NCBI RefSeq assembly: GCF_026343185.1
Contig: NZ_JAPEMA010000004.1
Coordinates: 372,001-436,000, forward strand
Direction: 5' to 3'
DNA length: 64,000 nt
Source: Streptomyces sp. NBC_00091
GTDB taxonomy: Bacteria > Actinomycetota > Actinomycetes > Streptomycetales > Streptomycetaceae
The first letter of the stretch is position 1, and each line of letters begins with the position of its first letter. A program made the position numbers and the translations under genes. This document shows positions 18,620 to 26,977 of this stretch, one piece after another. The notes under the pieces are model-generated. The model saw nothing but the letters and a program-made list of their open reading frames with translations. It was not told where the DNA came from and searched no databases.

Positions 18620-19638
18620 GGCTGCCCGCCCCGCTCGCCGTCCGCTCCGCCGCCGTCCACCTCCCCGGCGGCCGGCAGACGGTGGCCGACGCCGTCGCCG
18701 CCGGCCGGCTCACCGCCGCCGACGCCTCCCGCAGCGGCTACCGGGCCCTGCCGGTGGCGGCGCCCGGGGAGACCCCCGAATCCCTGGCGGTACGCGCCGC
18801 CGAGCAGGCACTGCGCACGGCCCGCACCGATCCCGCCCGGCTCGGCCTGCTCGTGCACACCTGGCTGCACCGGCCCGCCCACGCCTTCTGGTCACCCGCC
18901 CACCACATCGCCGCCCGGCTGGGCGCCGAGGCCGCCGTGCCGCTCGCCGTCCACCAGATGAGCAATGGCGCCGCCGCGGCCCTGCACACCGCCGCGGCCT
19001 GGCTCACCGCCGACCCCGGCGCGGGCCCCGCCCTGATCACCGCCGCCGACACCTTCCCGTCGCCGGGCTTCGACCGCTGGCGGGGCGACGTACTGCTGTA
19101 CGGCGACGCGGGCTGCGCCGCCGTCCTGGACGCCGCACCGGACGACCGCACCGCGCTGCGCCTGGTCTCCCTCGCCTCGGCCGCCGTACCCGCCCTGGAG
19201 GCCGTGCACCGCGCCGGCCGCCCGGCGGGCAGCCAGGCGCCCCCCACCCCCCGCGACACCCGCCGCACCTTCATCGCCGACCGCGGCGCCGAAGCCTTCA
19301 CCGCGGCGGTGCGCGACGGCGCCGCACGAGCGGTCACCGCCGCCCTCGCCCACGCCCGCCTGCGCGGGGACGATCCCTCACTGCGCCTGGTGCTGCTGCC
19401 CCGCGTCGGCGCCCACACGCTCAAGACCCTCTACGCCCCCGTGCTGGACACCCTGCTGCCCGGCGTCCCCCTCGCCGACCACGGCGCGCACACCGGCCAC
19501 CTGGGCGCGGGCGACCTGCTGGCCAACCTGGCCGCCCTCACCGCCCCCGACGCCCGGCTGGGCCCCGGAGACCACGCCCTGATCCTCAACGGCGGCGGCG
19601 GGTTCACCTGGACCTGCGCCGTGCTCCACCGCCCCTGA
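18616..19638 (+). CDS. KAS III-like acyltransferase with Ser replacing the catalytic Cys
   Basis: A 340-residue protein with a GTG start overlapping the LuxC-like stop (GTGA). The thiolase-fold C-terminal NGGGGFTWTCAVL glycine loop identifies the FabH/KAS III family. The nucleophile region reads HQMSNGAAAAL where FabH has a Cys followed by SG, so Ser takes the Cys position. The catalytic His is kept in GAHTLKTLY, and the usual GN of the third motif is replaced by GH in HTGHLGAG. DpsC of anthracycline biosynthesis is a known KAS III-like protein with Ser instead of Cys. ChlB3-like homologues pair with 6-MSA-type PKSs to move the aromatic acyl group. Acyl transfer or gatekeeping for the PKS is therefore likelier than chain elongation. 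Confidence 0.82.
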   Translation: MRLPAPLAVRSAAVHLPGGRQTVADAVAAGRLTAADASRSGYRALPVAAPGETPESLAVRAAEQALRTARTDPARLGLLVHTWLHRPAHAFWSPAHHIAARLGAEAAVPLAVHQMSNGAAAALHTAAAWLTADPGAGPALITAADTFPSPGFDRWRGDVLLYGDAGCAAVLDAAPDDRTALRLVSLASAAVPALEAVHRAGRPAGSQAPPTPRDTRRTFIADRGAEAFTAAVRDGAARAVTAALAHARLRGDDPSLRLVLLPRVGAHTLKTLYAPVLDTLLPGVPLADHGAHTGHLGAGDLLANLAALTAPDARLGPGDHALILNGGGGFTWTCAVLHRP

Positions 19639-19676
19639 CCGGCTTCGCCCCACACGTCCGATCCACTGGAGCTGCC

Positions 19677-20567
19677 ATGCCCCTCCCCACGGTCCCTCTC
19701 GCCGGACACCACGTCGGCCGCCTCGGCTACGGAGCCATGCAGCTCCCCGGACCGGGCGTGTGGGGTCCGCCCGCCGACCGGAACGCCGCCATCGCGGTCC
19801 TGCGCGCCGCGGTGGACCACGGCGTCACCCACATCGACACCGCCGGCTTCTACGGCCCCCACGTCGCCGACGAGCTGCTGCGCGAGGCCCTCCACCCCTA
19901 CCCCGCCGATCTGCTGATCGCCTCCAAGGTCGGAGTCGTACGCGGCCCCGACCGCTCCTGGCTGCCCGCCGCCTCCCCCTCCGCGCTCGTCGAGCAGGTC
20001 CACGACAACCTCCGCCGGCTCGGTCTCGACCGCCTCGACCTCGTCTACCTGCGCGTCGGCGGGGACGGGCTGCTCGACCACGACCCCACCCCCTTCGAGG
20101 AATCCTGGGGAACCCTCGCCGACCTGGCCGACAAGGGCGACATCGGGCACCTCGCACTCAGCGGCATCACCCCCGGGCACCTGCCGCGCGCCGAGGACAT
20201 CGCCCCGGTCGCGGCGGTGCAGAGCCGCTTCAGCCTCTTCGACCGCAGCGGCGCCGCGGTACTCGCCGCCTGCGCCGCGCACGCCTGGGAGCCGCTGCCC
20301 TTCGTCCCGTACTTCCCGCTCGGCGGCGCGGGCGCCCAGCGCCGGCACCCGCGGCTCACCGCGATCGCCGACCGCGTCGAGGCGAGCGCCGAGCAGGTCG
20401 CGCTCGCCTGGCTGCTCGCCCAGCATCCGGCGATCCTCGCCATCCCGGGCACCCGGGACGCGGCCCACCTCGCGCAGAACATGGCCGCGGACGAGGTGCG
20501 CCACCGGCTCACCGGCCTCGACCTGGCCGAACTCGACGCCATCGCCATCGCCACCGCCGACGCCTGA
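19677..20567 (+). CDS. Aldo/keto reductase
   Basis: A 296-residue (beta/alpha)8 aldo/keto reductase. The tetrad residues Asp and Tyr are in HIDTAGFYG and Lys is in IASKVG. The usual catalytic His after strand 4 is replaced: the motif reads DLVYLRVGG, so Arg sits where LH is expected. The same DLVxLRVGG pattern occurs in other actinobacterial AKRs as far as I know, so it may be a subfamily trait rather than inactivation. A loop around residues 20-30 (PGPGVWGPP) is also seen in pyridoxal-reductase-like AKRs. Position in the PKS operon, 38 nt after the KAS III-like gene, suggests reduction of the aldehyde or ketone intermediate. Confidence 0.85.
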   Translation: MPLPTVPLAGHHVGRLGYGAMQLPGPGVWGPPADRNAAIAVLRAAVDHGVTHIDTAGFYGPHVADELLREALHPYPADLLIASKVGVVRGPDRSWLPAASPSALVEQVHDNLRRLGLDRLDLVYLRVGGDGLLDHDPTPFEESWGTLADLADKGDIGHLALSGITPGHLPRAEDIAPVAAVQSRFSLFDRSGAAVLAACAAHAWEPLPFVPYFPLGGAGAQRRHPRLTAIADRVEASAEQVALAWLLAQHPAILAIPGTRDAAHLAQNMAADEVRHRLTGLDLAELDAIAIATADA

Positions 20568-20599
20568 CGCCGCCCCCCGCCCCAGAGCCGGAGAAAGCC

Positions 20600-21739
20600 A
20601 TGACCACCTCCACCGCCCCGCCCTCGCAAGGCCTCCGCACGCCGGGACATCCCCTGCCCGGGGCCATCCCCGCCACCATCCCCGCCACCATGCTCGCCGC
20701 CCGGATCGAGACCTCCACGGGCGCCTTCGGCCTCCACGAGATCCCCGTCCCCCAGCCCGGACCCGGACAGGTCCTCCTCAAGGTCGACGCCGCCGGAGTG
20801 TGCCTCACCGACGTCCACGTCCTCGACGGCTCCCTGCGCGCCTTCACCCCCGACGGCGGGCCAGGACACCACATCACCCTCGGCCACGAGATCGCCGGCA
20901 CCGTGGCCGCGCTCGGCCCCGCGGTCCCCGGCACCTGGAGCCCCGGCGACCGTGTCATGCCCATGTCCCGGCAGCGGTGCGAACGCTGCACCGGCTGCCT
21001 TTCCATGAGCGGCCCCTGCACCGGCCTGCGGACCCTCGGCATGGACATCGACGGCGGCTGGGCGCAGTACGTGCTCTGCGCGCACCACGCGCTGGTCGCC
21101 GTCCCCGGCGACCTGCCCGCCGAGGCCGCCTCGATCGTCCCGGACGCCGTCACCGTCCCGTTCAGCGCACTGGTCCGCCACGGACGGCTCCGGGCCGGCG
21201 AGGCCGTCGGCCTCTGGGGGCTGGGCGGGCTCGGGGCGCACGGGGTGCAGATCGCCCGGGCGGCCGGAGCGGCCCCGCTCGTCGGCTTCGACCCGCTGCC
21301 CGGGGCCCGCGCCCGTGCCCTGGACCTGGGCGCCGACCTCGCCCTGGACCCCGCGGACCCGACGGCACCCGCCCAGGTGGAAGCCCTGACCGGCGGCCGG
21401 GGACTCGACCTCGCCGTCGACTTCGCCGGCCAGGGCGCGGCGCGCGACCAGGCACAGCGGCTCCTCGGCACGAAGGGCCGCCTCGTCCTGGCGGGCGTGT
21501 GCTCCGGCGCCGTCGCGGTCAGCGACTTCGGCCGTTTCCACGACCGCCGGCAGAGCGTTACGGCGTTCCTCGGATACCCCATCACCGATCTGCGCCGGGT
21601 CGCGGGCATGGTGGAACTCGGCCGCCTGGACCTGTCCGCCTCCGTGACGGAGGTCTTCGCCCTCGAGGACGCGGCCCGAGCCGTCGACCTCCTGCGCAGC
21701 GGGACCACCAGCCCCGTCCGCTACGTGCTGCGCCCCTGA
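20600..21739 (+). CDS. Zinc-dependent alcohol dehydrogenase (MDR family)
   Basis: A 379-residue protein from ATG 20600, with GGAGAA 7 nt upstream and a gap of 32 nt from the AKR gene. Catalytic zinc ligands are visible as Cys in GVCLTDVH and His-Glu in LGHEIAG, and the structural zinc lobe has four Cys in RQRCERCTGCLSMSGPC. The Rossmann motif is GLGGLGAHG. It interconverts alcohols and aldehydes with NAD(P)H. As last gene of the operon it probably acts on the LuxC-derived aldehyde. A clear paralogue lies at 35920-37002 in this window (shared VPDAV, LVRHGRLR and FDPLP motifs), so one may derive from the other. The first ~30 residues are low-complexity and may be dispensable. Confidence 0.9.
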   Translation: MTTSTAPPSQGLRTPGHPLPGAIPATIPATMLAARIETSTGAFGLHEIPVPQPGPGQVLLKVDAAGVCLTDVHVLDGSLRAFTPDGGPGHHITLGHEIAGTVAALGPAVPGTWSPGDRVMPMSRQRCERCTGCLSMSGPCTGLRTLGMDIDGGWAQYVLCAHHALVAVPGDLPAEAASIVPDAVTVPFSALVRHGRLRAGEAVGLWGLGGLGAHGVQIARAAGAAPLVGFDPLPGARARALDLGADLALDPADPTAPAQVEALTGGRGLDLAVDFAGQGAARDQAQRLLGTKGRLVLAGVCSGAVAVSDFGRFHDRRQSVTAFLGYPITDLRRVAGMVELGRLDLSASVTEVFALEDAARAVDLLRSGTTSPVRYVLRP

Positions 21740-21807
21740 CCCACGGCCGCCGCGGCCCCCGGTGAGCGGAGTGGCGGCGGCGCGTGCGGGGGAGGCAGGC
21801 TGTACTC

Positions 21808-22962
21808 ATGAGAGCGCCCGTGCGCTCGCCCCCGGGACCGGGAGCCGGCGGTCACCACCAGGTCCTTTTCGCCCTCGCGGAGTGCGTGCCCTTCGCGATC
21901 GCGCTGCTGGTGCTCCTCATCGAGCTCACCCCCGCGCACGTCGTGTACACCGGCCCCCTGCTCGTCGCGACGCCCGCCCTGGCGGCGGTGACGATGGGCC
22001 CCAAGGGCACGCTCGCGGCGGCGGGGGTGGCCGTCGGCGTCAGCGTCGCCACCGCCACCCACAACCACGCCTGGGGCGGCCAGCAGGTCTACACCAACTT
22101 CCTCGCCCTGTTCCTGGTCTCGGTGGCGGGCTTCATGACCAGCCGCGCCGCGCGCACCCGCCGGGAGAACGAGCTCAACCAGGTCCGCCGGATCGCCACG
22201 GCCGCCCAGGAGGTCCTGCTGCGGCCCGTACCGGACCGGCTGGGCCCCGTACGGGCCGCCAGCATGTACCTGGCCGCCGAGACGGGCGCGCAGATCGGCG
22301 GCGATCTGTACGACGCCGTCCAGACCCGGTACGGGGTGCGGATGATCGTCGGGGACGTCCGGGGCAAGGGACTGCCCGCCGTACGGGCCGCGGCGGTCGT
22401 GCTGGGGGCGTTCCGGGAGTCCGTGCACTACGAGGACGACCTGGTGGAGGTCGTCAACCACTGCGGAGAGGCCCTGCGGCGGGACGCCCTCGTCGCGGGC
22501 GCGGGCACGGCCGGCGGCGACGACGCCCTCCTGGAGGGGTTCGTCACCGCGCTCGTGGCCCAGATCCCGGACGGCCCCCACGTCGAGGTGATCAACCGGG
22601 GCCATCCACCGCCGCTGCTGCTGCACGACGGCACGGTCCGCACCCTGATGCCCACCGTCCCCTTGCCGCCGCTCGGACTCGAGGAGTTCATCAGCGGGCC
22701 CCACGGGCGCACGGACAGCTATCCGTTCGCACCGGGGGACCGGCTGCTGCTGCACACCGACGGAGTCATCGAGGCCCGCGACCGGGGCAAGGCCTTCTTC
22801 GACCTGCCCGGCGCCATGATGGCCATGCGCGACCACTCGCGCGGGGCGTTCCTGGAGGGCCTGCGCCAGGCACTGCTGCGCCACACCCAGAGCCGCCTGG
22901 CGGACGACGTGGCGATCATCCTCGTCGACCGGCACACCGACGAGGGCCCCGGCCCGGCTTGA
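21808..22962 (+). CDS. Membrane-anchored PP2C/SpoIIE-type serine phosphatase
   Basis: A 384-residue protein from ATG 21808; a GTG at 21784 in the same frame is an alternative, and GGGGGAGG lies 14 nt before the ATG. About residues 20-110 contain three hydrophobic helices, then a short coiled linker and a PP2C-SpoIIE domain (about 140-375). The metal-binding acidic motifs are GGDLYD, VGDVRGKG, HTDGVIEARD and ADDVAIILV. Such Streptomyces phosphatases dephosphorylate anti-anti-sigma factors in partner-switch signalling. No sensor PAS/GAF domain or cognate kinase/STAS gene is adjacent, so its pathway is unknown. It follows the PKS operon after 68 nt but is likely a separate unit. Confidence 0.88.
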   Translation: MRAPVRSPPGPGAGGHHQVLFALAECVPFAIALLVLLIELTPAHVVYTGPLLVATPALAAVTMGPKGTLAAAGVAVGVSVATATHNHAWGGQQVYTNFLALFLVSVAGFMTSRAARTRRENELNQVRRIATAAQEVLLRPVPDRLGPVRAASMYLAAETGAQIGGDLYDAVQTRYGVRMIVGDVRGKGLPAVRAAAVVLGAFRESVHYEDDLVEVVNHCGEALRRDALVAGAGTAGGDDALLEGFVTALVAQIPDGPHVEVINRGHPPPLLLHDGTVRTLMPTVPLPPLGLEEFISGPHGRTDSYPFAPGDRLLLHTDGVIEARDRGKAFFDLPGAMMAMRDHSRGAFLEGLRQALLRHTQSRLADDVAIILVDRHTDEGPGPA

Positions 22963-22986
22963 AGCCCGGGTCCGGGGCACCCGCGG

Positions 22987-23805
22987 TCAGCAGGCCATCG
23001 GGTGACGGGCCAGGAAGCGGGCCATGGCCTTGGCGACCGGCCGGGACCGTTGGATGTGGAGCAGGTGGCCCACTGAGTCGACGACGCACTCCTCGACGTC
23101 GGGCACGGTCGAGCGGAGGAACTCGGCGACCTCGACCCACAGCTGTCGGGTCTCGCTTCCCAGCAGGGACAGCACCGGTTGGCGGATCGCCGCGGCGTGC
23201 TCGGGGCCGAACCGCCACTCGGCCAGGGCGGGCAGCTCGATCCCGAAGAACGTGTCGGCGTCCTTGACCGCCAGTGCGAAGCCGCCCGGCAGGCGCTCGT
23301 CGAGCAGGGTCCGGCAGTGCTCCGGGTCCATGCCGCTGACCAAGGACAGGAACAGTCCGATGGCCCGTTCGGCGTCCCCGGCGGCGTACGCCTCGAACGC
23401 CGGGGCCGCCTGCGCGAAGAACGCCTCGCCGGCGGGCACGGACAGCAGGGAGAGCTCCAGCAGGGAAACGGTGGCGACGCGGTCGGGGTGGTCCTGGGCC
23501 ATCTGGGCGGCGACGGCCGCGCCGCTCGAGTGCCCGGCCGCGTGGACGCGGTCGATGCCGAGGTGGTCGAGCAGCGCGACGGCGTCGGCGACGTGGTCGG
23601 CGACCGCGACCGGCCCGGGGGTATGGGTGCTGCCGCCCCAGCCCCGCTTGTGGTAGCGGATGAGCCGGTAGCGCTCGGCGAGTGCCGGTTCGGCTAGGAG
23701 CGGGACGAACCCGTCGCAGAGGACCGGGCTGATGAGCAGGACCGGCTCCCCGGTTCCGCGGCTCTCGTATGCGAGCCGGATGCCGTTCACCGTGACGGTG
23801 TCCAT
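22987..23805 (-). CDS. Alpha/beta hydrolase
   Basis: A 272-residue hydrolase. ATG 23805 is chosen because GGAGG ends 5 nt before it; three in-frame ATGs upstream lie within or beyond a palindrome and are less likely. The nucleophile elbow is GHSSG (about residue 93), a general-base His is in SVGHLLHIQ near the C-terminus, and the acid is probably the Asp/Glu in the preceding strand (DVEECVVDSVG). It resembles haloperoxidase/esterase-like hydrolases whose natural substrates are rarely known. It is transcribed divergently from the TPR regulator-like gene across a 9-bp-arm inverted repeat, so the two are probably co-regulated. Confidence 0.87.
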   Translation of the reverse strand: MDTVTVNGIRLAYESRGTGEPVLLISPVLCDGFVPLLAEPALAERYRLIRYHKRGWGGSTHTPGPVAVADHVADAVALLDHLGIDRVHAAGHSSGAAVAAQMAQDHPDRVATVSLLELSLLSVPAGEAFFAQAAPAFEAYAAGDAERAIGLFLSLVSGMDPEHCRTLLDERLPGGFALAVKDADTFFGIELPALAEWRFGPEHAAAIRQPVLSLLGSETRQLWVEVAEFLRSTVPDVEECVVDSVGHLLHIQRSRPVAKAMARFLARHPMAC

Positions 23806-23810
23806 GATGT

Positions 23811-23840
23811 CCTCCATGGAGTAGTGGTTCACCATGGAGG
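23811..23840. promoter_or_regulatory. Inverted repeat, candidate operator
   Basis: Perfect 9-bp arms CCTCCATGG / CCATGGAGG separated by 12 nt. It sits just upstream of the ATG of the hydrolase and about 58 nt upstream of the divergent TPR gene, within a 92-nt intergenic region. Part of the left arm also supplies the GGAGG of the hydrolase, so a bound protein or an mRNA hairpin could control its translation as well as transcription. Confidence 0.5.
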
Positions 23841-23897
23841 CGTAAGCGAGACCCTTACCGCCGTAACCGACTCCCCCCGGAATCGAAGGACGTGTCC

Positions 23898-25946
23898 GTG
23901 GCCCTTGCCCCCGGCGACGGAAACCCACTGGAGCGGGCGCGCGAAGCCGCCGCCCGTGGGGCGTGGGCGGACGCCTACGCCGGCTACCGGGCGGCCCGGG
24001 AGGCGGGCGGGCTGGGCCCGGCGGAGCTCGCCGAATTCGCCGACATCGCCTACGCCGCGGGGCACCTCGACGTCACGATCGAGACCTGGGAGCGGCTCCA
24101 CGCGGAACTGGCCGGGCTCGGCGAGGACAACGCGGCGGCCGGAGCGGCCGTACGGGTCGCCATGCACCTGCTCTTCGACACCGCGCTGATGGCCCCCGTA
24201 CGAGGGTGGCTGCGCCGCGCCGAACGCCTCCTCGACCCGGCGGCGCAGACCCCCGCACACGCGTGGTTCGCGGCGGTGCGCACCTTCGAGCGCCTCCTCA
24301 GCGGCGACCTCGAAGCGGCCCGGGACTGGGCCGGGCGGGCGATCGAGACCGGCTCGCGGACCGATCCGGCGGCAGCGGCGATCGGGCGGGTGGCCCGGGC
24401 GCGACTGGTGATCCTCGACGGCGACGTCGAAGGGGGACTGGCGCTCCTCGATGACGCCGGCACGGCGGCGATGGCCGGCGACCTCGACGCGCTGTCGACC
24501 GGAGTCGTCTACTGCGAGCTGGTGTGCGCACTGCAGGGCCTGGCCCAGTACGACCTGGCCGAACAGTGGACCGAGGCGATGGAGCGGTGGGCGCGCACGA
24601 ACGCCATCGGCAGCCTGCACGGCCGGTGCCGGGTGCACCGGGCCGAGATCCTGCGCCTGCGGGGCCAGTGCGCGAGCGCCGAGCGGCAGGTGCTGCTCGC
24701 GTGCGAGGAGCTGCGCCCCTACGTGCGGCGCGAGCTGGGCTGGCCGCTGACGGAGCTGGGCCGGATCCGGCTGCGGCGCGGCGACCCGGCCGGCGCCGAA
24801 GAGGCGCTGCTCGCCGCCCATCGCCTCGGGTGGGATCCCGAACCGGGGCTCTCGCTCGTCCGGCTCGCCGGCGGTGACGCGGACACGGCGGCCGCCGCGA
24901 TCCGGGAGGCACTGGCCCGGCCGCTGCCGGTCCCGTCGAAGGAGCTGCCCCCCACCTCCGGGCTGCGGCGGGCACCGCTGCTGGACGCGCAGGTCAGGAT
25001 CGCCGTCGCCCGCGGCGACCTGGAGACGGCGCGGATCGCGGCCCGCGAGCTCGAGGAGGTCGCCGCCCGCTTCGAGAGCAACGCGCTCACCGCGTCGGCG
25101 CTGAGCGCCCGGGGTGAGGTCCTGCTCGCCGAGGGGGACGCGGCCGGCTCGTCCGTGCTCTTCACCGACGCCGTCCGGGCCTGGAGCGAGGTCGGCGCCC
25201 CCTACGAGACGGCCGAGTGCCGCCTGCGGCTCGCGGACGCCCGCCGCGCCCTGGGCGACCTCCGGGCCGAGAGCTTCGAGCGGGAGGCGGCGCGTACCGA
25301 GCTCGACCGGATCGCCCACGCTCCCGCGGCCGCCGAGCCGGAGCCGGAGCCGGACACGGCCGAGCCGGACACCTTCGTCCGGGAGGGCGATTACTGGAGG
25401 GTCGTCTTCGACGGCCGGCGCGTGACCGCACGCGACAGCAAGGGCATGCACCACCTCGCCCGGCTGCTCGCCGCGCCGGGCCGGGAGTTCCACGTCCTCG
25501 ACCTGGCCGCCGCCGACAGTGCCGACCCCGAGGCCGCCGCCGGGCTCTCCCGCGCCGGAGACGCCGGTCCCCTCCTGGACGACCGCGCCAAGCGGATGTA
25601 CCGCCGACGGCTCGCCGAGATCGAGGACGACATCGAGGAGGCCCGCGCCGACAACGACATCGGCAGGCGGGAGCAGGCCGAGCTCGAACGCGGATTCCTG
25701 ATCGAGGAACTCGCCCGGGCCGTCGGGCTCGGCGGGCGCGACCGGCACGCGGGCGCGGCCTCCGAGCGGGCCCGCGCTGCCGTCACCCAGGCCGTACGCA
25801 AGGCCATCGGCCGCCTCCGCGAGGCCTCTCCCGCCCTCGGTGACCACCTCGACCGCACGATCCGTACGGGGACCTACTGCGCCTACGCCCCCGATCCGCG
25901 CGTTCCCTCCCCGTGGCACTGCCGATCCGTCTCCGGGCGTTCCTGA
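23898..25946 (+). CDS. TPR-repeat regulator-like protein
   Basis: A 682-residue protein read from GTG 23898 because GAAGGA lies 7 nt upstream; GTG 23892 is also in frame. Residues about 10-480 are Ala/Leu/Arg-rich helical pairs typical of tetratricopeptide repeats, for example repeated A-x-A-R-L-L and LRxGDPAGAE motifs. A Glu/Pro linker (about 480-495) leads to a C-terminal domain containing DYWRVVFDGRRV and DSKGMHHLARLL. That domain is also found after the TPRs of large LuxR/ATPase-type actinobacterial regulators. No ATPase or classical HTH is seen here, so this may be a short relative acting by protein contact. It is divergent from the hydrolase gene. Confidence 0.75.
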   Translation: MALAPGDGNPLERAREAAARGAWADAYAGYRAAREAGGLGPAELAEFADIAYAAGHLDVTIETWERLHAELAGLGEDNAAAGAAVRVAMHLLFDTALMAPVRGWLRRAERLLDPAAQTPAHAWFAAVRTFERLLSGDLEAARDWAGRAIETGSRTDPAAAAIGRVARARLVILDGDVEGGLALLDDAGTAAMAGDLDALSTGVVYCELVCALQGLAQYDLAEQWTEAMERWARTNAIGSLHGRCRVHRAEILRLRGQCASAERQVLLACEELRPYVRRELGWPLTELGRIRLRRGDPAGAEEALLAAHRLGWDPEPGLSLVRLAGGDADTAAAAIREALARPLPVPSKELPPTSGLRRAPLLDAQVRIAVARGDLETARIAARELEEVAARFESNALTASALSARGEVLLAEGDAAGSSVLFTDAVRAWSEVGAPYETAECRLRLADARRALGDLRAESFEREAARTELDRIAHAPAAAEPEPEPDTAEPDTFVREGDYWRVVFDGRRVTARDSKGMHHLARLLAAPGREFHVLDLAAADSADPEAAAGLSRAGDAGPLLDDRAKRMYRRRLAEIEDDIEEARADNDIGRREQAELERGFLIEELARAVGLGGRDRHAGAASERARAAVTQAVRKAIGRLREASPALGDHLDRTIRTGTYCAYAPDPRVPSPWHCRSVSGRS

Positions 25947-26016
25947 GTGCGGCCCGGGAGCGCCGGGGACATGATGGAAGGGGACGTCGCGCGGCGAGGA
26001 CCCTCCGGAGGCGGTC

Positions 26017-26967
26017 ATGCTTTCCACGCCGGTGTGCGGACTGCTCGGTATCGAGGTGCCCGTCGTCTGCGCCCCGTTCGGCCCGTGGGACGAGGTCGAC
26101 CTGGCGGTGGCGGTGAGCGAGGCGGGCGGCCTGGGCAGCGTGGGCACGGCGGTGCGGGGGCTCGCGGAACTCAAGGCCCAGTGGGCCCGGTTGCGTGATC
26201 TGACGGAGCGCCCGTTCGCGATCAACCACACGACCAGGCCGCTCGACGAGGAGGCCTTCGCCGCCACGATCGAGCAGCGGCCCACGGCGATCTCCTTCCA
26301 CCTCGCCGTGCCCGTGGACCTGATCGCCCGCGCGCACGACGCCGGAATCCTCTGGATCCAGCAGGTGATGGACGCGCGCATGGCGGCCGAGGCGCTCGAC
26401 GCGGGGGCCGATGTGATCGTCGCGCAGGGCGGCGAGGCGGGCGGTCAGGGCGGCGAGGTCAGCACCCTGGTCCTCGTACCGCAGGTCGTCGACATGGCGG
26501 GCGGCACCCCCGTCCTCGCGGCGGGCGGGATCGCGGACGGCCGCGGACTGGCCGCCGCGCTCTGCCTGGGCGCGCAGGGAGTCGTCATGGGGACCCGGTT
26601 CCTCGCGTCGACGGAGATGAGCGTGTCCGACGCCTGGAAGCAGCGGATCCTCGACGCCGATGCCACCGACACGGTGAAGGTCCCCCACAGCGAACGCGTC
26701 CTGCCGCCCTTCAGCCGGCCGAGCGTCCTCGGCACACCCCGTACGCTGCGCACCCCGCTCGTCGACACCCTGCGCGAGCACCCCGAGGAGGTCGACCCCG
26801 CACGGATCGTGCCCCGGCTCCTGGAGGCCATCGGCCGGGGCCGGGGCGACGAGTACCTGCCCTTCACCGGCCAGTCGGCCGCGCTCGTCCACGAGGTCAA
26901 GTCCGCGGGCGACATCGTCCGGGAGGTCGTGCACGAGGCGGAGACCATCCTGGGCAGATCCGCGTAG
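26017..26967 (+). CDS. Nitronate monooxygenase-family FMN protein
   Basis: A 316-residue TIM-barrel flavoprotein, ATG 26017 with GGAGG 6 nt upstream. Family marks are the N-terminal PVVCAPFG segment, the AQGGEAGGQGG phosphate-binding loop (about residues 135-147), LAAGGIADGRGL and LGAQGVVMGTRFLAS (about 190-210). Class II nitronate monooxygenases oxidise alkyl nitronates. The same fold includes FabK-type enoyl reductases, but the family features here fit the NMO group better. It converges with fabV, only 10 nt apart. Confidence 0.88.
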   Translation: MLSTPVCGLLGIEVPVVCAPFGPWDEVDLAVAVSEAGGLGSVGTAVRGLAELKAQWARLRDLTERPFAINHTTRPLDEEAFAATIEQRPTAISFHLAVPVDLIARAHDAGILWIQQVMDARMAAEALDAGADVIVAQGGEAGGQGGEVSTLVLVPQVVDMAGGTPVLAAGGIADGRGLAAALCLGAQGVVMGTRFLASTEMSVSDAWKQRILDADATDTVKVPHSERVLPPFSRPSVLGTPRTLRTPLVDTLREHPEEVDPARIVPRLLEAIGRGRGDEYLPFTGQSAALVHEVKSAGDIVREVVHEAETILGRSA

Positions 26968-26977
26968 CCCCCGAGGG

